A DNA stretch of 64,000 nucleotides from Schistosoma mansoni (Eukaryota; Platyhelminthes; Trematoda; Strigeidida; Schistosomatidae): the NCBI RefSeq assembly GCF_000237925.1, contig NC_031502.1:27843951-27907950 (forward strand). Direction: 5' to 3'. Below the pieces are notes generated by a model. That model was not told where the DNA came from. It made no database searches and saw nothing but the letters and a program-made list of their open reading frames with translations. Within the stretch, counting starts at the first letter, position 1. The number at the start of each line of letters is the position of its first letter. The position numbers and the translations under genes are program-made. This document shows positions 13,673 through 25,504 of this stretch, one piece after another.

Positions 13673-14439
13673 ACCAATGCTTGCTGGTTAGTAAATCCAC
13701 CCTCCCTGCTTTTGTGATGTTAGGCTCATCTAAGCTTGTTTTTGGATACATGTTATACCTCACACAACGCTCTGTGATTCACATCCTGTTGGAAAATACT
13801 ATTTCTATAAGTGCCATTTTTCAAGCTTATCAGTCAGTTACAAAATATGGACTGTGGGTAAGGCTTCGATGCAATGATTTAATTGACTAAAGTATAAAGT
13901 ATAGGCTGCTAATCAGAGTATAGGTATTCAGAAGGGTATGATGTAGGATAGTTGTCTACCAAAGTAGGCGGAAAAGTGCAGGAATATATTAGTTATAGAC
14001 AAGGTAACGGGTGGTGAAATGAATTTATTGGCAAGTCAACATAATGTGCAGGAGAGTAGAGAGCTGATGAAGAATAGACAAACAGGATTGTTACGTCCAA
14101 TTATGGGTTTTTGCCCGTTCCAACTATTGAAATACTGGCCGTCGATATTCGCAAATCACGAACCCAAGTAGGCAAGAGAACCAAAACTCCAAATTAGATA
14201 CCAAGTTTATTCGCGATTCACAAATAATCGACCAAAGTCGTTCTAACAACAATCGTTATAACAATTACAAAACAAACCTTCAATTTTGTAGGTTCCCGGA
14301 GCAAAAGCTCCCAAATACCAAACCAATGACAAAAGAAACCAAAATGTCCGAAAAGAATGATCTAAACAAACAAGTCCAAAGGTTAAGTAAAACAAACACA
14401 TCCAAAAACACAGTAAAATTGATGTACAGTAAAAAGGTT

Positions 14440-14663
14440 NNNNNNNNNNNNNNNNNNNNNNNNNNNNNNNNNNNNNNNNNNNNNNNNNNNNNNNNNNNNN
14501 NNNNNNNNNNNNNNNNNNNNNNNNNNNNNNNNNNNNNNNNNNNNNNNNNNNNNNNNNNNNNNNNNNNNNNNNNNNNNNNNNNNNNNNNNNNNNNNNNNNN
14601 NNNNNNNNNNNNNNNNNNNNNNNNNNNNNNNNNNNNNNNNNNNNNNNNNNNNNNNNNNNNNNN
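14440..14663. other. Assembly gap (224 N)
   Basis: Run of N. Confidence 0.99.
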
Positions 14664-14840
14664 GTTACCTGTCTACCACAAATAAAAATTGAGAGGAAAA
14701 ATTAGTTAAAACAACTGAAAAGTAGGGAAGTAAGGCGTACTGAACTAGAGTCTTATTCGGTCCATACATATAGAGTGGAACGCAGATGTATTCGATCACT
14801 CTGGATCAGTGCAAGCGAGGGCTTGATACCACAACTATTC

Positions 14841-15180
14841 GAAGGTAGACAATGCTTTTACCAGTAACATGTTTATAGTCGAAGTATACCAACACAGTCG
14901 ACTAAGAAGTCAGAAGTGGAACTTTTCAAAGTTATATTTGAAAGGCTATCGATATCTCGAGGAGCGTTTGATCTAAACTGGTTATTATTTACAAGGGATG
15001 CGTAGCATGGAGTGACCACTCGTGATCTGGTGAGGAAGTATGAATGGGCACCTTCGGCTGGGTGTGTCCAGTAACACTAACGAGGCCAACATCAATGTCG
15101 AAGACCTACAGTATTATTTATTTTGGGGATTTAGTTGCCACTGCAGTTCACTCCCCACTTAGTCAGGTAATGATGACTCT
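14841..15180 (+). repeat. Dispersed repeat family D, copy 1
   Basis: Positions of about 14852-15098 match 32108-32365 almost exactly, with shared landmarks 'aaggtagacaatgc', 'gcatggagtgaccactcg' and 'aacatcaatgtc'. A diverged third copy lies at about 63160-63490, where similarity continues past 15098 ('ttttggggat..'). In the 32-kb copy it directly precedes gypsy sequence, so it may be part of a retroelement, but that is inference. Confidence 0.75.
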
Positions 15181-15347
15181 AATGCATGGCCAGCCAGAAG
15201 TTTAAAGCCAAGGAGCTTGTCGTTCGTAAACACCAGTCTGATAGCTTGCTATTTTCAGCAACATCTGGTCATCTTTCTTTTTTTATTATAAGGGTCTAGT
15301 GATACAATTTACCAATGAAAAAAACCTACGCTGAAAATTTCAATTTA

Positions 15348-15547
15348 NNNNNNNNNNNNNNNNNNNNNNNNNNNNNNNNNNNNNNNNNNNNNNNNNNNNN
15401 NNNNNNNNNNNNNNNNNNNNNNNNNNNNNNNNNNNNNNNNNNNNNNNNNNNNNNNNNNNNNNNNNNNNNNNNNNNNNNNNNNNNNNNNNNNNNNNNNNNN
15501 NNNNNNNNNNNNNNNNNNNNNNNNNNNNNNNNNNNNNNNNNNNNNNN
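15348..15547. other. Assembly gap (200 N)
   Basis: Run of exactly 200 N, the usual placeholder for a gap of unknown size. Confidence 0.99.
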
Positions 15548-17241
15548 AGAAAGAGTTGTTGCATGTGGGAGCCAAACGTTACATAAGTCAGTAAAGAATT
15601 ACTGTACAACTCATAAAGAGATGCTAGCAGTTATTTACTTCTCGCGTTACTCATCTGGACGTAAGTTTGTTATTAGAACCAATCATAAAGCTTTAACATG
15701 GTCATAGAAGTTCAGGGAGTCCGAAAGGTGAATTGCTTGATGTCAAAGGCGTTTTCAAGAATATGACTACGAATGCATCCATAGGCCTAGTAAACAGCAT
15801 CAGAACGCGGACATCTTATCACGTAGAGCAGTTGAACACCAAGGAAACTGTCCTCCGTGCATCATACCGACAAGGAATATAATAGAGCTGAAAAATATGG
15901 GAGATACTGAATAGGCTCATATTCAGGAAACAGGTCAGGAAACTTCAGTAGTGTATAACTCTTTGAAAAACCAGAGTTCTCGGCCATCTTCAGAAGAAAT
16001 TTAAGATGTGTGTTGGAATGGTATATGCCTATGTTCCACGTGAAAATTCCTAACAGGATACAGAGACGATTTTCGGTTTCCTACGATTATCCACTGAAAT
16101 CGCCTAAAACCAGCATCAGATTACATACGAAATAAGGTTAATTAAACTTTACATCCTGTTTTCTAAAATTGATTGACGGTTATGCTTTGTTAAATTCGTT
16201 ACAGATCCCAAAGTGAGGGATAGAGGTCAACTTGAATCCTGTTGTAATTTCGTATTACGTTTTCTCTCTCTAAACGGTTTATTAGTTCGACGTTCCTGTC
16301 AAATAACTATATCTATGTTCTTACCAAAATACTACAAAAGATAATGATATATTTCTTCCATAGCAGGTACACGCCATTTTTACGAGCATAGTCTATAAAT
16401 TACAACAATACTTTGCTTACAAATATCCTGGAGAGTTAGTGACTAAGTTTATGCTCTATTAATTTATCGAGTTCAGTCTTTGAAATATCTTCCAAAATGC
16501 TATCGCGTCCAATTCACACACCAGCTCTAAGCCTAGCATAATTGGGTTAGAATTCTGGTCGTGCTAAGTAATTATGCAATACAATCTTTTAAGTTTACAG
16601 TTGTTAAAAAATAGATTTGTAGAGAGCCTGGTGTGAACTATGACCATGAGATAACACGTACTTCATGTTTATCACGGGCGTTAGAAGCTCCATAGCAGTG
16701 CCTTGGGAGCAATATTCTGAAAAAGGGGAAACAAAGAAGTAGCAAGGCACTTGGATGCGAACATCAAACAATGCTTAACATTTTGTAGTGGAACAAACGG
16801 ACGTATGATAAATTAGTAAATTAAACTCATATTAGCCTTTTTTGTTAAAGTGATATGTGACCAGGGGCTCAACGTGGGAGAATGAAGTAATAAAAAGCGA
16901 TGAGATATGATATTTGTCAAGGTGGAGTAAGTTCAAATGAAGGTCGGAATAAGGAAGGCTGTTTATTATAAAAAGGAGTAAAGTGTTGAGAAAACTTGCA
17001 GTTTTTCTCTTCTGTTGCCAGTGACGCAATCCTAGTGTAAAAGCCCGAGTCGGCATGTTATAGGTTGTCTTAGTAGAATAGCTAATCCAGCATAAAATTA
17101 AAAACATGAATCTGAATGGTGAGCGTAGGAGAACAACCTCAATATCGCAAATTGATCGACTTGTTCTCAATCACAAAGAGCCTGTTACAAACAAAATGTT
17201 TTGCCTTACAAACATGGGTGGATGAAGTCGTCGCCCTCACT
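15548..17241 (+). repeat. Direct duplication, copy 2, with gypsy RNase H fossil at its start
   Basis: Near-identical to 11979-13672. It carries the same RNase H fossil piece (about 15548-15870) and the same flanking DNA, and starts at the right edge of a 200-N gap. Single-base differences near the right end (for example about 13631 versus 17200) and clear divergence after 17241 show the copies are not perfectly identical throughout. Confidence 0.9.
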
Positions 17242-17536
17242 ACCAATGCTTGAGTGGTTAGTAAATCCACCCTCCCTGCTTTTGGGATCTTAGGCTCATA
17301 TAAGATTGATTCTGGATTCATGTTATACCTCACACTACGATGTGTGATTCTCATCAAGATGGAAAATATTAATTGTATAAGACTCGGTAATCAATGTTGA
17401 TCAGTCATCCACAAAATAGTGTCAGAGGGTAAGTGCTTAGAAGCTATGCAGTAGGAGATTACAGGTAAAAGTTTATGGGGCTAATCGGGAAAGAGGTATT
17501 CAGGAGGGTGGGAGAGAGTAATACAGGTTTACCAGA

Positions 17537-17736
17537 NNNNNNNNNNNNNNNNNNNNNNNNNNNNNNNNNNNNNNNNNNNNNNNNNNNNNNNNNNNNNNNN
17601 NNNNNNNNNNNNNNNNNNNNNNNNNNNNNNNNNNNNNNNNNNNNNNNNNNNNNNNNNNNNNNNNNNNNNNNNNNNNNNNNNNNNNNNNNNNNNNNNNNNN
17701 NNNNNNNNNNNNNNNNNNNNNNNNNNNNNNNNNNNN
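17537..17736. other. Assembly gap (200 N)
   Basis: Run of exactly 200 N. Confidence 0.99.
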
Positions 17737-17769
17737 GGGACGGATAGTAATACCTCATCCGAATACCAT

Positions 17770-18067
17770 TGTTAGCGGGAAATAAACCGGATTAGGGCAT
17801 GTTATGTGCATGATCGTGATGGCGCACGCTGATTGGCTAATTCCAAACCAAGCTGCTCTGGCAAATTATTGGAGAAACATATAAAAGCTTCTTATGCATA
17901 TACTATAAATATATGAACGTTTTTCTAACGATTGGTTGCTGTTCACCTACCCTTGTTATTTTGAATACAATTTCGTTCCTGTTCAACGTGTTCTGATTTT
18001 GGGGTCTTGTCGAGTGTCATCGTATAAGAATACTAAGCAATAGGAGCAGCTGGGTCGTTTATTAGCA
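17770..18067 (+). mobile_element. Solo-like LTR, family A (gypsy)
   Basis: A 298-bp unit starting TGTTAGCGGG and ending TTATTAGCA, with TG...CA termini. It has the same length as, and is clearly related to, the LTRs at 46344-46641 and 48870-49167, although more diverged. No partner LTR of the same family lies nearby. It interrupts LINE coding sequence, so it is younger than that LINE. Confidence 0.8.
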
Positions 18068-18745
18068 AAAAAAATTATAACCATAGAAAGACCGTAACGA
18101 GCGTGAGAAATACAAATACATCACATTACTATTGGAACCAAGAAAAGATTTCAACAGTGTTGTTGGGCCGGATGAAAGATCCAGTAGACGCCCAACTTTG
18201 ATATCAACAGGCCAGATTCTGTAAGGATAGGTCGTGCACAGACCCAATCGTTACACTGCAAATGTCATGTTCCAAAGAGAGTTATGAATGGTAACTTTTG
18301 AGAATTATTTATGGACCAATATAATACGTATATTTCCTATTGTATAATTGCTAAGTAACTTGACTATTCACATTCATGTTCCTTTTATTATAAACTTTGT
18401 TTTGACCTATGAACTATTACTAGACGGTCTACCGTTCTTTAGTTATCCTCAGTCTATTAATTACTGCCTCCCACATTCACAGACACATTTGGCTTAATCT
18501 TGTACAAATGTTATTTCCTATTTCATGGTACGATGTGGTCAGCTTGATTGCTATATAAACTCAGTATGTTTGAAATATAATGATTCACACCGGAGAGGCT
18601 GTTATTGGTGTTCTAGACTTAACTGGCTGGGCTAGGCAGGACCGATAAGTACCCTAGACTGATCGTACGGGTTTCGTGTACCATTGGTCCGATCGATAAA
18701 TCACTGCTCTCTAATTGGCGGTATTAGCACGTTATACATTAACAG
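18068..18745 (-). repeat. Unassigned segment plus family B repeat
   Basis: Positions 18068-18260 are unassigned. About 18300-18730 is the inverted form of the family B repeat seen at 30240-30670 and 620-1020. The whole lies between two parts of one LINE, so it was inserted with or next to LTR A. Confidence 0.55.
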
Positions 18746-18774
18746 GGCATCCAGGCGGTCACAAGTTATAACAG

Positions 18775-19290
18775 CGGACCAGTGTTCAATAATCAATTGA
18801 ATGGAACTCGTCACTATACATCAACTCCCTTGACCATGAGAAAGCATTTGACAGTGTGGATAGAACAATATGGGGTCTTCTTCGACGCTATGGTGTGCCT
18901 GAGAAAATCGTCAGCATCAAACGGAGTTCATACGACGAACTACAACGCAAAGTCATGCACGGAGGACAGCTAACAGATGCATTGCATGTCAGACAAGGCT
19001 GCTTACTCTCCCCCTTCTCTTTCTCCTGGTGGTTGACTGGATTATGAAGACCTTGACGAGAAGCACGGGATACAATGGACAGCTTGCATGTAACTATACG
19101 ATTTAATCTTTGCAGATGACCTAGCTCTCCTATCGCGTACACACGAACAAATGCAGGTCAAGATAACCAGTGTGACAGATGCCTCTGCATTAGTAGACTT
19201 CAACCATAGTGTAGGAAGGGATGACGCAGCTGGCTAGGAAACGTTCTAATGTAGTACTACAAAAGCGCAACCAAGTCTATCATCAGTATG
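18775..19290 (+). mobile_element. RTE-clade LINE, reverse transcriptase fragment
   Basis: The plus strand reads IEWNSSLYINSLDHEKAFDS then VDRTIWGLLRRYGVPEKI and RQGCLLSPF, matching RTE-type reverse transcriptase motif A (D..KAFDS) and motif B (R/KQGC.LSP). An FADDLALLS block (motif C) lies near 19108-19132. Small frameshifts interrupt it. It is the same piece as 29784-30200 in the inverted arm. Confidence 0.8.
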
Positions 19291-19299
19291 GTAAAAAAA

Positions 19300-20120
19300 A
19301 CTTGTCACTGCTTTTAACACGATATAATTAGGGAGTTTTGCTGTCACTGATTTAACAACCATCTTGAAATTTTATCAAATATGGACATTACTCCCGACAC
19401 TTGAGTCAACATAAAACTGGACTCACCGAGTATACACTGCTTGTTATTGTGTTGAGCATTGTTTGGTCTATATTTTGATTTTCTATACTTGATCGTGAGT
19501 CGTGTGTCTGGTATAACACGATGCAGTCTGTATGTAGCCTATCGACCGAGTATCTAGTTTGGTGGCAGTATAATTTTAGTTTCCAGTCTCATTATATTAT
19601 GTCATGCTAAACATAAAATATTTTTATTCTCCCGTTATATTGGAAACAACTACAAACAGAATGAACAAATATGAATGGGCTATAACTTTTTATATTATAT
19701 TTGACAAATTGTCACCAAAGTCAAAAACATGTCAATTTTGCAGAGGAAGAATTCAACATTAATAACATGATCTTTGTGAACAGGTTTTTCTGTTTATCCG
19801 CCACCAGTATCACGCGCGAAAAATCCTCACTACTATTTTCACACCAAATATATACCACTACGTACGTTAGTAAAAATAGCTTTAGCTGTTTACTCTGTAA
19901 AAAATATATACGCGATTAGTGTTCCCAGGGGCTACCCGCTGATAAAACAAATTATGATCTACCTGAATAGTATAACACTAGAAACCGATACATTCAGATG
20001 TTTTATCGTTTTTCGAGTATTACCTATAGAGTCATTTACACAACCAACTGTGAAAAATGTTTGTTGCTTTTCATAGACGAAATAACAGAACACCTGATAC
20101 AACGATTCTGTGATACATAT
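19300..20120. other. No gene recognised
   Basis: AT-rich DNA downstream of the VTA1 gene end. The one ORF (19701-19919) has no known signature. Confidence 0.4.
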
Positions 20121-20124
20121 CATT

Positions 20125-20410
20125 ATTATTTATTTATTGAACACATAAATATGTATACAAGGCGGCACCAGATATAAATGCGCCACACAATTGTGTGAGG
20201 GCTATGATGCTGCCCGGGTGCCCAGACCGAAGCAGGTGGTTTTCTTAGTAGGCCACACCCTAGGGCCTTTGACCTGAAGGTCCGACCCACAAGGCAGTGG
20301 AGCATCGTGAGGAGATGCAGTGGCGTGATAGCCGGTGACCAACAATAGGTTCATACGCCATTTGTTTCCTCAGGGTACTGGAGCCCATGTGCACCATTGG
20401 GTGATATGTA
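20125..20410 (-). repeat. Repeat family E (retroposon 3' tail with TAAA repeats)
   Basis: Read on the minus strand, this ends in 'aataaataaata', the short A-rich tail of a target-primed retroposon, and carries landmarks shared with 27265-27850, 41637-41950 and 43832-44350: 'gtgcaccattggg', 'ggtgaccaacaatagg', 'cagtggagcat' and 'gcccagaccgaagcaggtgg'. The many copies truncated at the same 3' end fit the tail of a LINE or a SINE derived from one. I cannot name the parent. Confidence 0.7.
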
Positions 20411-20989
20411 TATTGTTTAAATCAATATAGGAGAAAGTTTTCTACCTTAGAAAGATGCTTAATTGCAAACCAAATAGAAATAACTTTGCACAGATTACCT
20501 GTAAAACACGCAGAATATTTTTCTTTCATTTGCAACCTAATACATAAAGCAGTAGTCCAATCATAAAAAACACTAAATCCAGAGCTGTAACTACTATAAA
20601 GAATACGATACATACGGAATTTGTTCAACAAATCATCCATTGGATTTCCTATCCGATACCAAAAAAATTCACCACTACTCCTAAACATGTAGAAAAGTCA
20701 TGCAATTGAATCCCCTGGACCAATGTGACAGTCTCAAAAAATAAAATGCCTCAACTAATCACAACCCATAGAATTACTTATCTGATGCATTTTCATTTTA
20801 AAAATTGGACGTAAATAAAATCAGAACGATACGTGTTCTTCTAACCATCATAATATTTGTAGCTTACCTTGTTAAAATACCAGTAATAAATAAATTCTCA
20901 GAAAATATCACATAAAAGGGATGATGTTCCAATCACTATAAAATACATCTGTGCATCGTAAATTAAAAGTTAAAACACCATTTTAAAAT

Positions 20990-23900
20990 TTAGATATCAA
21001 CTCCAAGTGATTTTAACGCTTGCTTCAAGTATTTCACGGTTGTTTCTCTATCCTGGTAATTTGATGCACTCAATGCACATTTGATATCTTTTTCTACGTT
21101 CAACCACTTTTTTGTTGTAATATTATAGTCAGATGGAGATGGATCAGGATTAGGCGGTTGTTCAGGTATGCAAGTGGTGGGGATTTCATGAGGTTGTTGA
21201 TTTGTTTCATTATTGAAGGGATTATTTGTATCTGTTAGTCCAGAAATATCTACACAAGTAAAATTAATTTCAAATGAAAATTTAAAATAAATGTTATGAA
21301 AATATCTGTCGCACTAGCTAAGTAGAATTTTGTGGAAGGTTAAAGTATCACCTAAATTTCCGAATAAAAACAACAATACTATATTTACTTACAATTCTAG
21401 CTACACGCCAATATATCCAAACGAACGAAAAACTGTTTGAGTGGTATGTTTACTTCTAATTCTGACCACAGTAATTTATTTTATTAGAAATTGCATTACT
21501 ATTTTGAAGCTTAATTACTGATTAATGATCAATACATAAAAGTTGGAAACACCATTATTTTTATTATTATTATTTTGTTAACGTTTTCTGTGAACAGGGC
21601 AATGTTATCTTCTTACCCAAAAAATTATGGTGGACAAGCCTCTCTGAGATTGCACCGATAATCACAACTTTCTGACAGAAATGCTTCACACAGGTAACAA
21701 ACCTATCTAAACCATAAAACATTTTGTCACTACAATTTTTCTAAACGACCATGCAATAAAAAAATGAATTCGGTATTCAGAACTTTCTTCTTGTGTGTAC
21801 CATTATGAATTTTCTCAGTGGCTATATATCAATGTTCAATAATCCCAGTCTAAAAACTTAATTAAATGAAAAGTCAATTATAAGCAAAGATGGATAGTAG
21901 TTAGCAGTGGAATCCAGGACGAGCGTTTCGTTCTATTTGGGACTCGTCAGCTGGATGTACCTGCATCTCAGAGTTGATGTTCACTCTGGGACTCAAACCC
22001 AGTACCTTTCGCCTCAAACGCCATTGCGTTATCTACTCAGCTACTGAGTCCTGATAGCCACTTGCTTGTGCAATGGGGTGAAGTTTGAACTCAATTAATA
22101 TTGTTTGCTTGAATCTTCCCATTGATGCTTAGGACTGGAACTGGTCAGTCTCTTATTGGCCACATGTGCATACTGTGCGTCAATGGGAAGATTCAAACAA
22201 ACAATACTAAGTGAATGAAAAGTCAATTAGTTTCAAATAGCTTTCTTCTTCGTCCTAACAGTAAGGCAGATGAATAAGAAGAGAACACCCTGATAATAAA
22301 AACAAGAAGTGAAGTAAGACAGGGCAGTTATTTCAGGATTGTAGTCTAGACTAGTTTAAATAAGAGTATCAACCTTCTAACAATACTAACATTAAATAAA
22401 ATCAGTAATCATCTCAGTAAGCGTAAAATCTCCAGCTGAAGAAGAAATTAGGAAAAAGCAATGAAAGTGGATAGGGCATACATTGAAGAAATCAGCAAAC
22501 TGCATCACGAGGAAGGTGCTAACTTGGAACCCTGAAGGGGAACGGAAAAGGGGAAGACAAAGAAACACATTAAGTCGAGATTGGAAGCAGATATCGAAAG
22601 GATAAACAGCAACTGGAAAGGAGTGTTCAATACATAGGTGAGTGGAGAATGCTGGTGGGCAGCCTATGCTGCACCAAGAAGGGTAGTAACAGATGTAAGC
22701 ACGCGTAAAGTGACAAACAAATCAGAAAGCAATAGGTACATAAAGCTAATATATCTACATACTAATAAATCGCTTTATCGTACATTCGTTATGTATGTAG
22801 TATATCCAGTATAATCCCGCTACCTAAAATTAATACTTTCCACTAGTTGACTTCATCACGTAAGGGTAGTGTTTAACGTTCTCATAGCCTTCTTATGTCC
22901 TTTAGGACAAAGTATATTGCAGGAGGTTATACTCTTGTCCCAATACAAAAAGTGTGTCATTAGTGATATGATAAGTGAAGAAGCAACAAGATTCAGGGAT
23001 AGTGAAAGCATCATATAAATAAATTAGTTGGTGGAAATAAGTTCTTATATTTGAACTAGGTGTAAGTATATAACATATCTGAGCCTTCAAGTAACATTTA
23101 CTAGGTGAGAAACGAGAACTAAGTTGTTTAGAAAACATTTTATTAAAAAAATATTTGCTTAATATATTTAGGGGTTTCGGCTTAATAGCACTTCGGTGCG
23201 CAACACCAACCTTCCGAAATCAGTGAGCCAAAATGCTACTTCCAGAGGAATGCTTTAAAAGTTGAATAGATACAGAGAAAGTATATGAATCGGATAAGTC
23301 AAATTATCACAGTGAATATGGTAATCAACTTTCTATATGTTATCGCGCAAGTATAAAAGTTGAAGTCTTCAAAAATTGATATCCACATTTTATTTAAAGA
23401 TAGATAACAATATTACTTACAAAGCAGTGAAACAATCACTTACAACTCTATTCTCCGTTAAATACACTGATGACAGCATTATTTAACTTTGCTTAAAGCA
23501 TAAGTTGATCAATTTTAAAGTCTATATGATCAGCAAAGAAATATTCAGTCTAAAAAACCATAACTTAAACATGGTTAAATCAGTTTAAGTAAACTTGAGA
23601 TCCATTTGTGTTACACACCAATGTGAATTATAAAAACAGTATCGTCAAGGGGCTTTGTGAAGACGGCAACCTACCATAAACTGATGTTAATTCACTAAAC
23701 CATAACTTTGTGTTGGTTGGCAAGTAGCTTTGAGATAGATTCTCAGACGTCGTGATGCGTGACTATGATCTACGGGGTCAACTGAATTATGAAAAAACAG
23801 AGACTCCCTGATGACATTAGATGAGGATTGAGCTATTGTACAAATTGATTGAAAATGAAAATATAAACCAATAAATTATGGTTCCCCATTTTGCCGTGAA

Positions 23901-25504
23901 GCCTCATAGTTAAGGGATAGGTTCAGAGTAAGATCACGGTGACATATTGTTGAGCAGTTTTAAACCGAGAGAAATCCGCTGTTAAGTGCTTCCAGGTTGC
24001 CGAAATTTCTATAAAATACGCCAGTTAGTGATGAAAATTACCTTTAAATATTTATGCACCTGCATAATTTAAATGTATATAAATTTTAGTACGCACTTAT
24101 TTAAATATATGAAACTAGACGCACAAACTACTAGTACAAATCATTTATTCTTATGTATACTCAAGAAAGCTAGTTGAGCATCGTACTAATAACTACATAC
24201 TACTCAAATGCAAAAAACTGATGGTTCGATAGTGATAAAAGAGGATTGGAATGTCCCTTCAGCGAAGTACCCAGTTTTTATCGACTGAAAAAAGGAGGAC
24301 GTGTAATTTTTAAAAACCATAACAAGGAAATCAAAAATTCCTTTATTTAGTGTGAAATATTTACTGGTGTAAATTTTGGTAAGTAAACCGAATTTATTTG
24401 AAGAAACCTAGTGACTTCGAGAAACCGGAAAAATTTACGATGCTATGTATGCAAGTCAAAGGTCTATGCCGATATACTAGACTTTAGAGTGAGTGTTGTT
24501 TCTGAAATTCCACTAATAACCATCGGTGAATGCCATCAGAATGTCACATATAAAAACATTGTTCAGCTAGCAGAGAAGGTGAATTCTTCAGTAAAAACAA
24601 GTTGGTTTGAGTTAGGAAACTGAAGAGTTGTAATCACAACTAGTACACGTCACATATAAGGTTATTGAAATAGGTTAAAGTGTAGCGCTTTTGTATCTGA
24701 ACCAATTATGGAGCATGAGTTTCACTGCAAAAAATGAAACTACTGCGGTTTGGATACAAAAAGCAAATGAATCTCAAATAAGGCTTCCTTACAAGCAACC
24801 AAGAAAATCTGCTTATGTGCAACAGTCTTAAGCAAACAATTCTTATACATACAAAAGAATAACGTACTTGGGGTGTAAGCAGCTTCGGTGTTAGGAATAG
24901 GACCAGCTACTGGAACTTCGCCAGACTTCAAGCATTTGCTGATGTAAACGGCCTTCCATTTGGCATACTTTCTAGTCTTTTCGATCTAGCATTAGAAAAA
25001 AAGTATATCACCGGATGAGTAAATAATAGCTCACATCATCACCTACTTCTCCAACTCCAGAAACAACGTCTAAGAGCGTAGCAGCTGAAAGAAATAATTT
25101 TACAGTAGCACTTAAGCCTGTTAAAAGATTATATCATACATACGGTCCGAAGTCGGAATTTATATCCCTCTGGTAAGCAGCATCAAACAACTTGAGAGCA
25201 TACTGTTCAACATAAGGAATCCCAACAGTTTCATTCGTAATTTCTTCACAGTTTGAATTACTTTTCTTTAGTTCTTCTAACTTATCCATGAGAGTTGTCA
25301 AAAATGCCTTGATAGGGGGTGATTTTTGAGTCATACTTAAACCTTTTTGAAATGCATGCAGCAGACCTGAGGAATCATATATTAAGACTAATTGAAAAAC
25401 TTACAGTAGTATGTGATAGTGGGATTTTTTGCCGAGTGATCCGAAGCACATCTTAAGAACACGTTCAAATGGGAGAGTTCTTTCGGCACGTTTGAAAAAT
25501 TCAT
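20990..25504 (-). CDS. VTA1: VTA1/LIP5, cofactor of the ESCRT ATPase VPS4
   Basis: Five exons join in phase: 25504-25405, 25366-25144, 25110-25035, 24985-24868 and 21249-20990 (777 nt, 258 residues plus stop). The protein starts [16 protein letters not shown] and carries the family block [18 protein letters not shown] (human: RDPVVAYYCRLYAMQTG), then [36 protein letters not shown] and [19 protein letters not shown], which form the N-terminal tandem MIT-like domain (about 1-160). The C-terminal [20 protein letters not shown] and [12 protein letters not shown] (about 205-256) are the VSL domain that dimerises and binds VPS4. VTA1 stimulates VPS4 disassembly of ESCRT-III at endosomes. The linker is short (human protein 307 residues). 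Introns 1-3 are 38, 33 and 49 bp; intron 4 is 3.6 kb and holds a SINE and a LINE end. The start is the first ATG in frame with the homology. Whether a small extra exon is skipped in intron 4 is open, but phases match without one. Confidence 0.93.
21865..21880. repeat. Target-site duplication of the SINE, left copy
   Basis: The 16 bases aatgaaaagtcaatta recur exactly at 22214-22229, framing a 333-bp element. Confidence 0.85.
21881..22213 (-). mobile_element. Sm-alpha-type SINE with hammerhead ribozyme
   Basis: A 333-bp unit framed by perfect 16-bp direct repeats, close to the 331 bp known for schistosome Sm-alpha. On the minus strand it runs: a 5' part with inverted repeats (about 22178-22210 pairing with 22096-22130), a tRNA-like pol III promoter with A box 'tagctgagtagataacg' (near 22031-22047) and B box 'ggtactgggtttgagtccc' (near 21988-22006), then a hammerhead ribozyme. 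It sits in the large intron of VTA1, in the same orientation as the gene. The clean target-site duplication suggests a fairly recent insertion. Confidence 0.85.
21904..21964 (-). ncRNA. Type I hammerhead ribozyme motif in the SINE
   Basis: On the minus strand the core CTGACGAG, a small stem II closing CAAATA, GAAAC, and a GTC cleavage triplet occur in order. Stem I is formed by ATCCAG before the core and CTGGAT after GTC, a perfect six-base match. Stem III is only two base pairs (AC/GT), as known for schistosome hammerheads. Stem II has one mismatch. All strictly conserved core bases appear present, so self-cleavage of the SINE or intron RNA is plausible. Confidence 0.8.
22425..22735 (+). mobile_element. 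RTE-clade LINE, 3' end
   Basis: The plus strand carries the family's C-terminal block: PAEEEIRK, a RWIGHTL-like segment, [25 protein letters not shown] and a '[12 protein letters not shown]' end. The same block is found at 29087-29365 (minus) and 61858-62030 (plus). It is a 5'-truncated dead copy within the VTA1 intron. Confidence 0.75.

Larger units (their letters stand above)
17737..19187 (+). repeat. Inverted duplication, arm 1 (about 1.45 kb)
   Basis: Nearly identical to the reverse complement of 29784-31234: position p here corresponds to 48971 minus p. The arm holds, in order, the end of a LINE reverse-transcriptase piece, a 298-bp LTR, an unassigned 200 bp, a family B repeat and a second LINE piece. 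Identity stops sharply near 19187, where the two LINE copies diverge, and the left end abuts a gap. Confidence 0.9.

Noticed and set aside
14326-14685. 119-residue ORF across the first gap, and similar ORFs across the other gaps
   Set aside because: The open frames consist mostly of N.
21988-22047. tRNA-like A and B boxes that could be read as a tRNA gene
   Set aside because: No cloverleaf with acceptor stem can be formed. They belong to the SINE promoter; the same holds at 49833-49890 and 62800-62860.
23920-24000. Possible further hammerhead remnant ('gagaaatccgctgttaagtgc')
   Set aside because: Only the 3' half is vaguely similar; no core or paired stem I.
24411-24623. 70-residue plus-strand ORF in the VTA1 intron
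   Set aside because: Antisense to the gene, no recognisable motif, not supported by splice signals.
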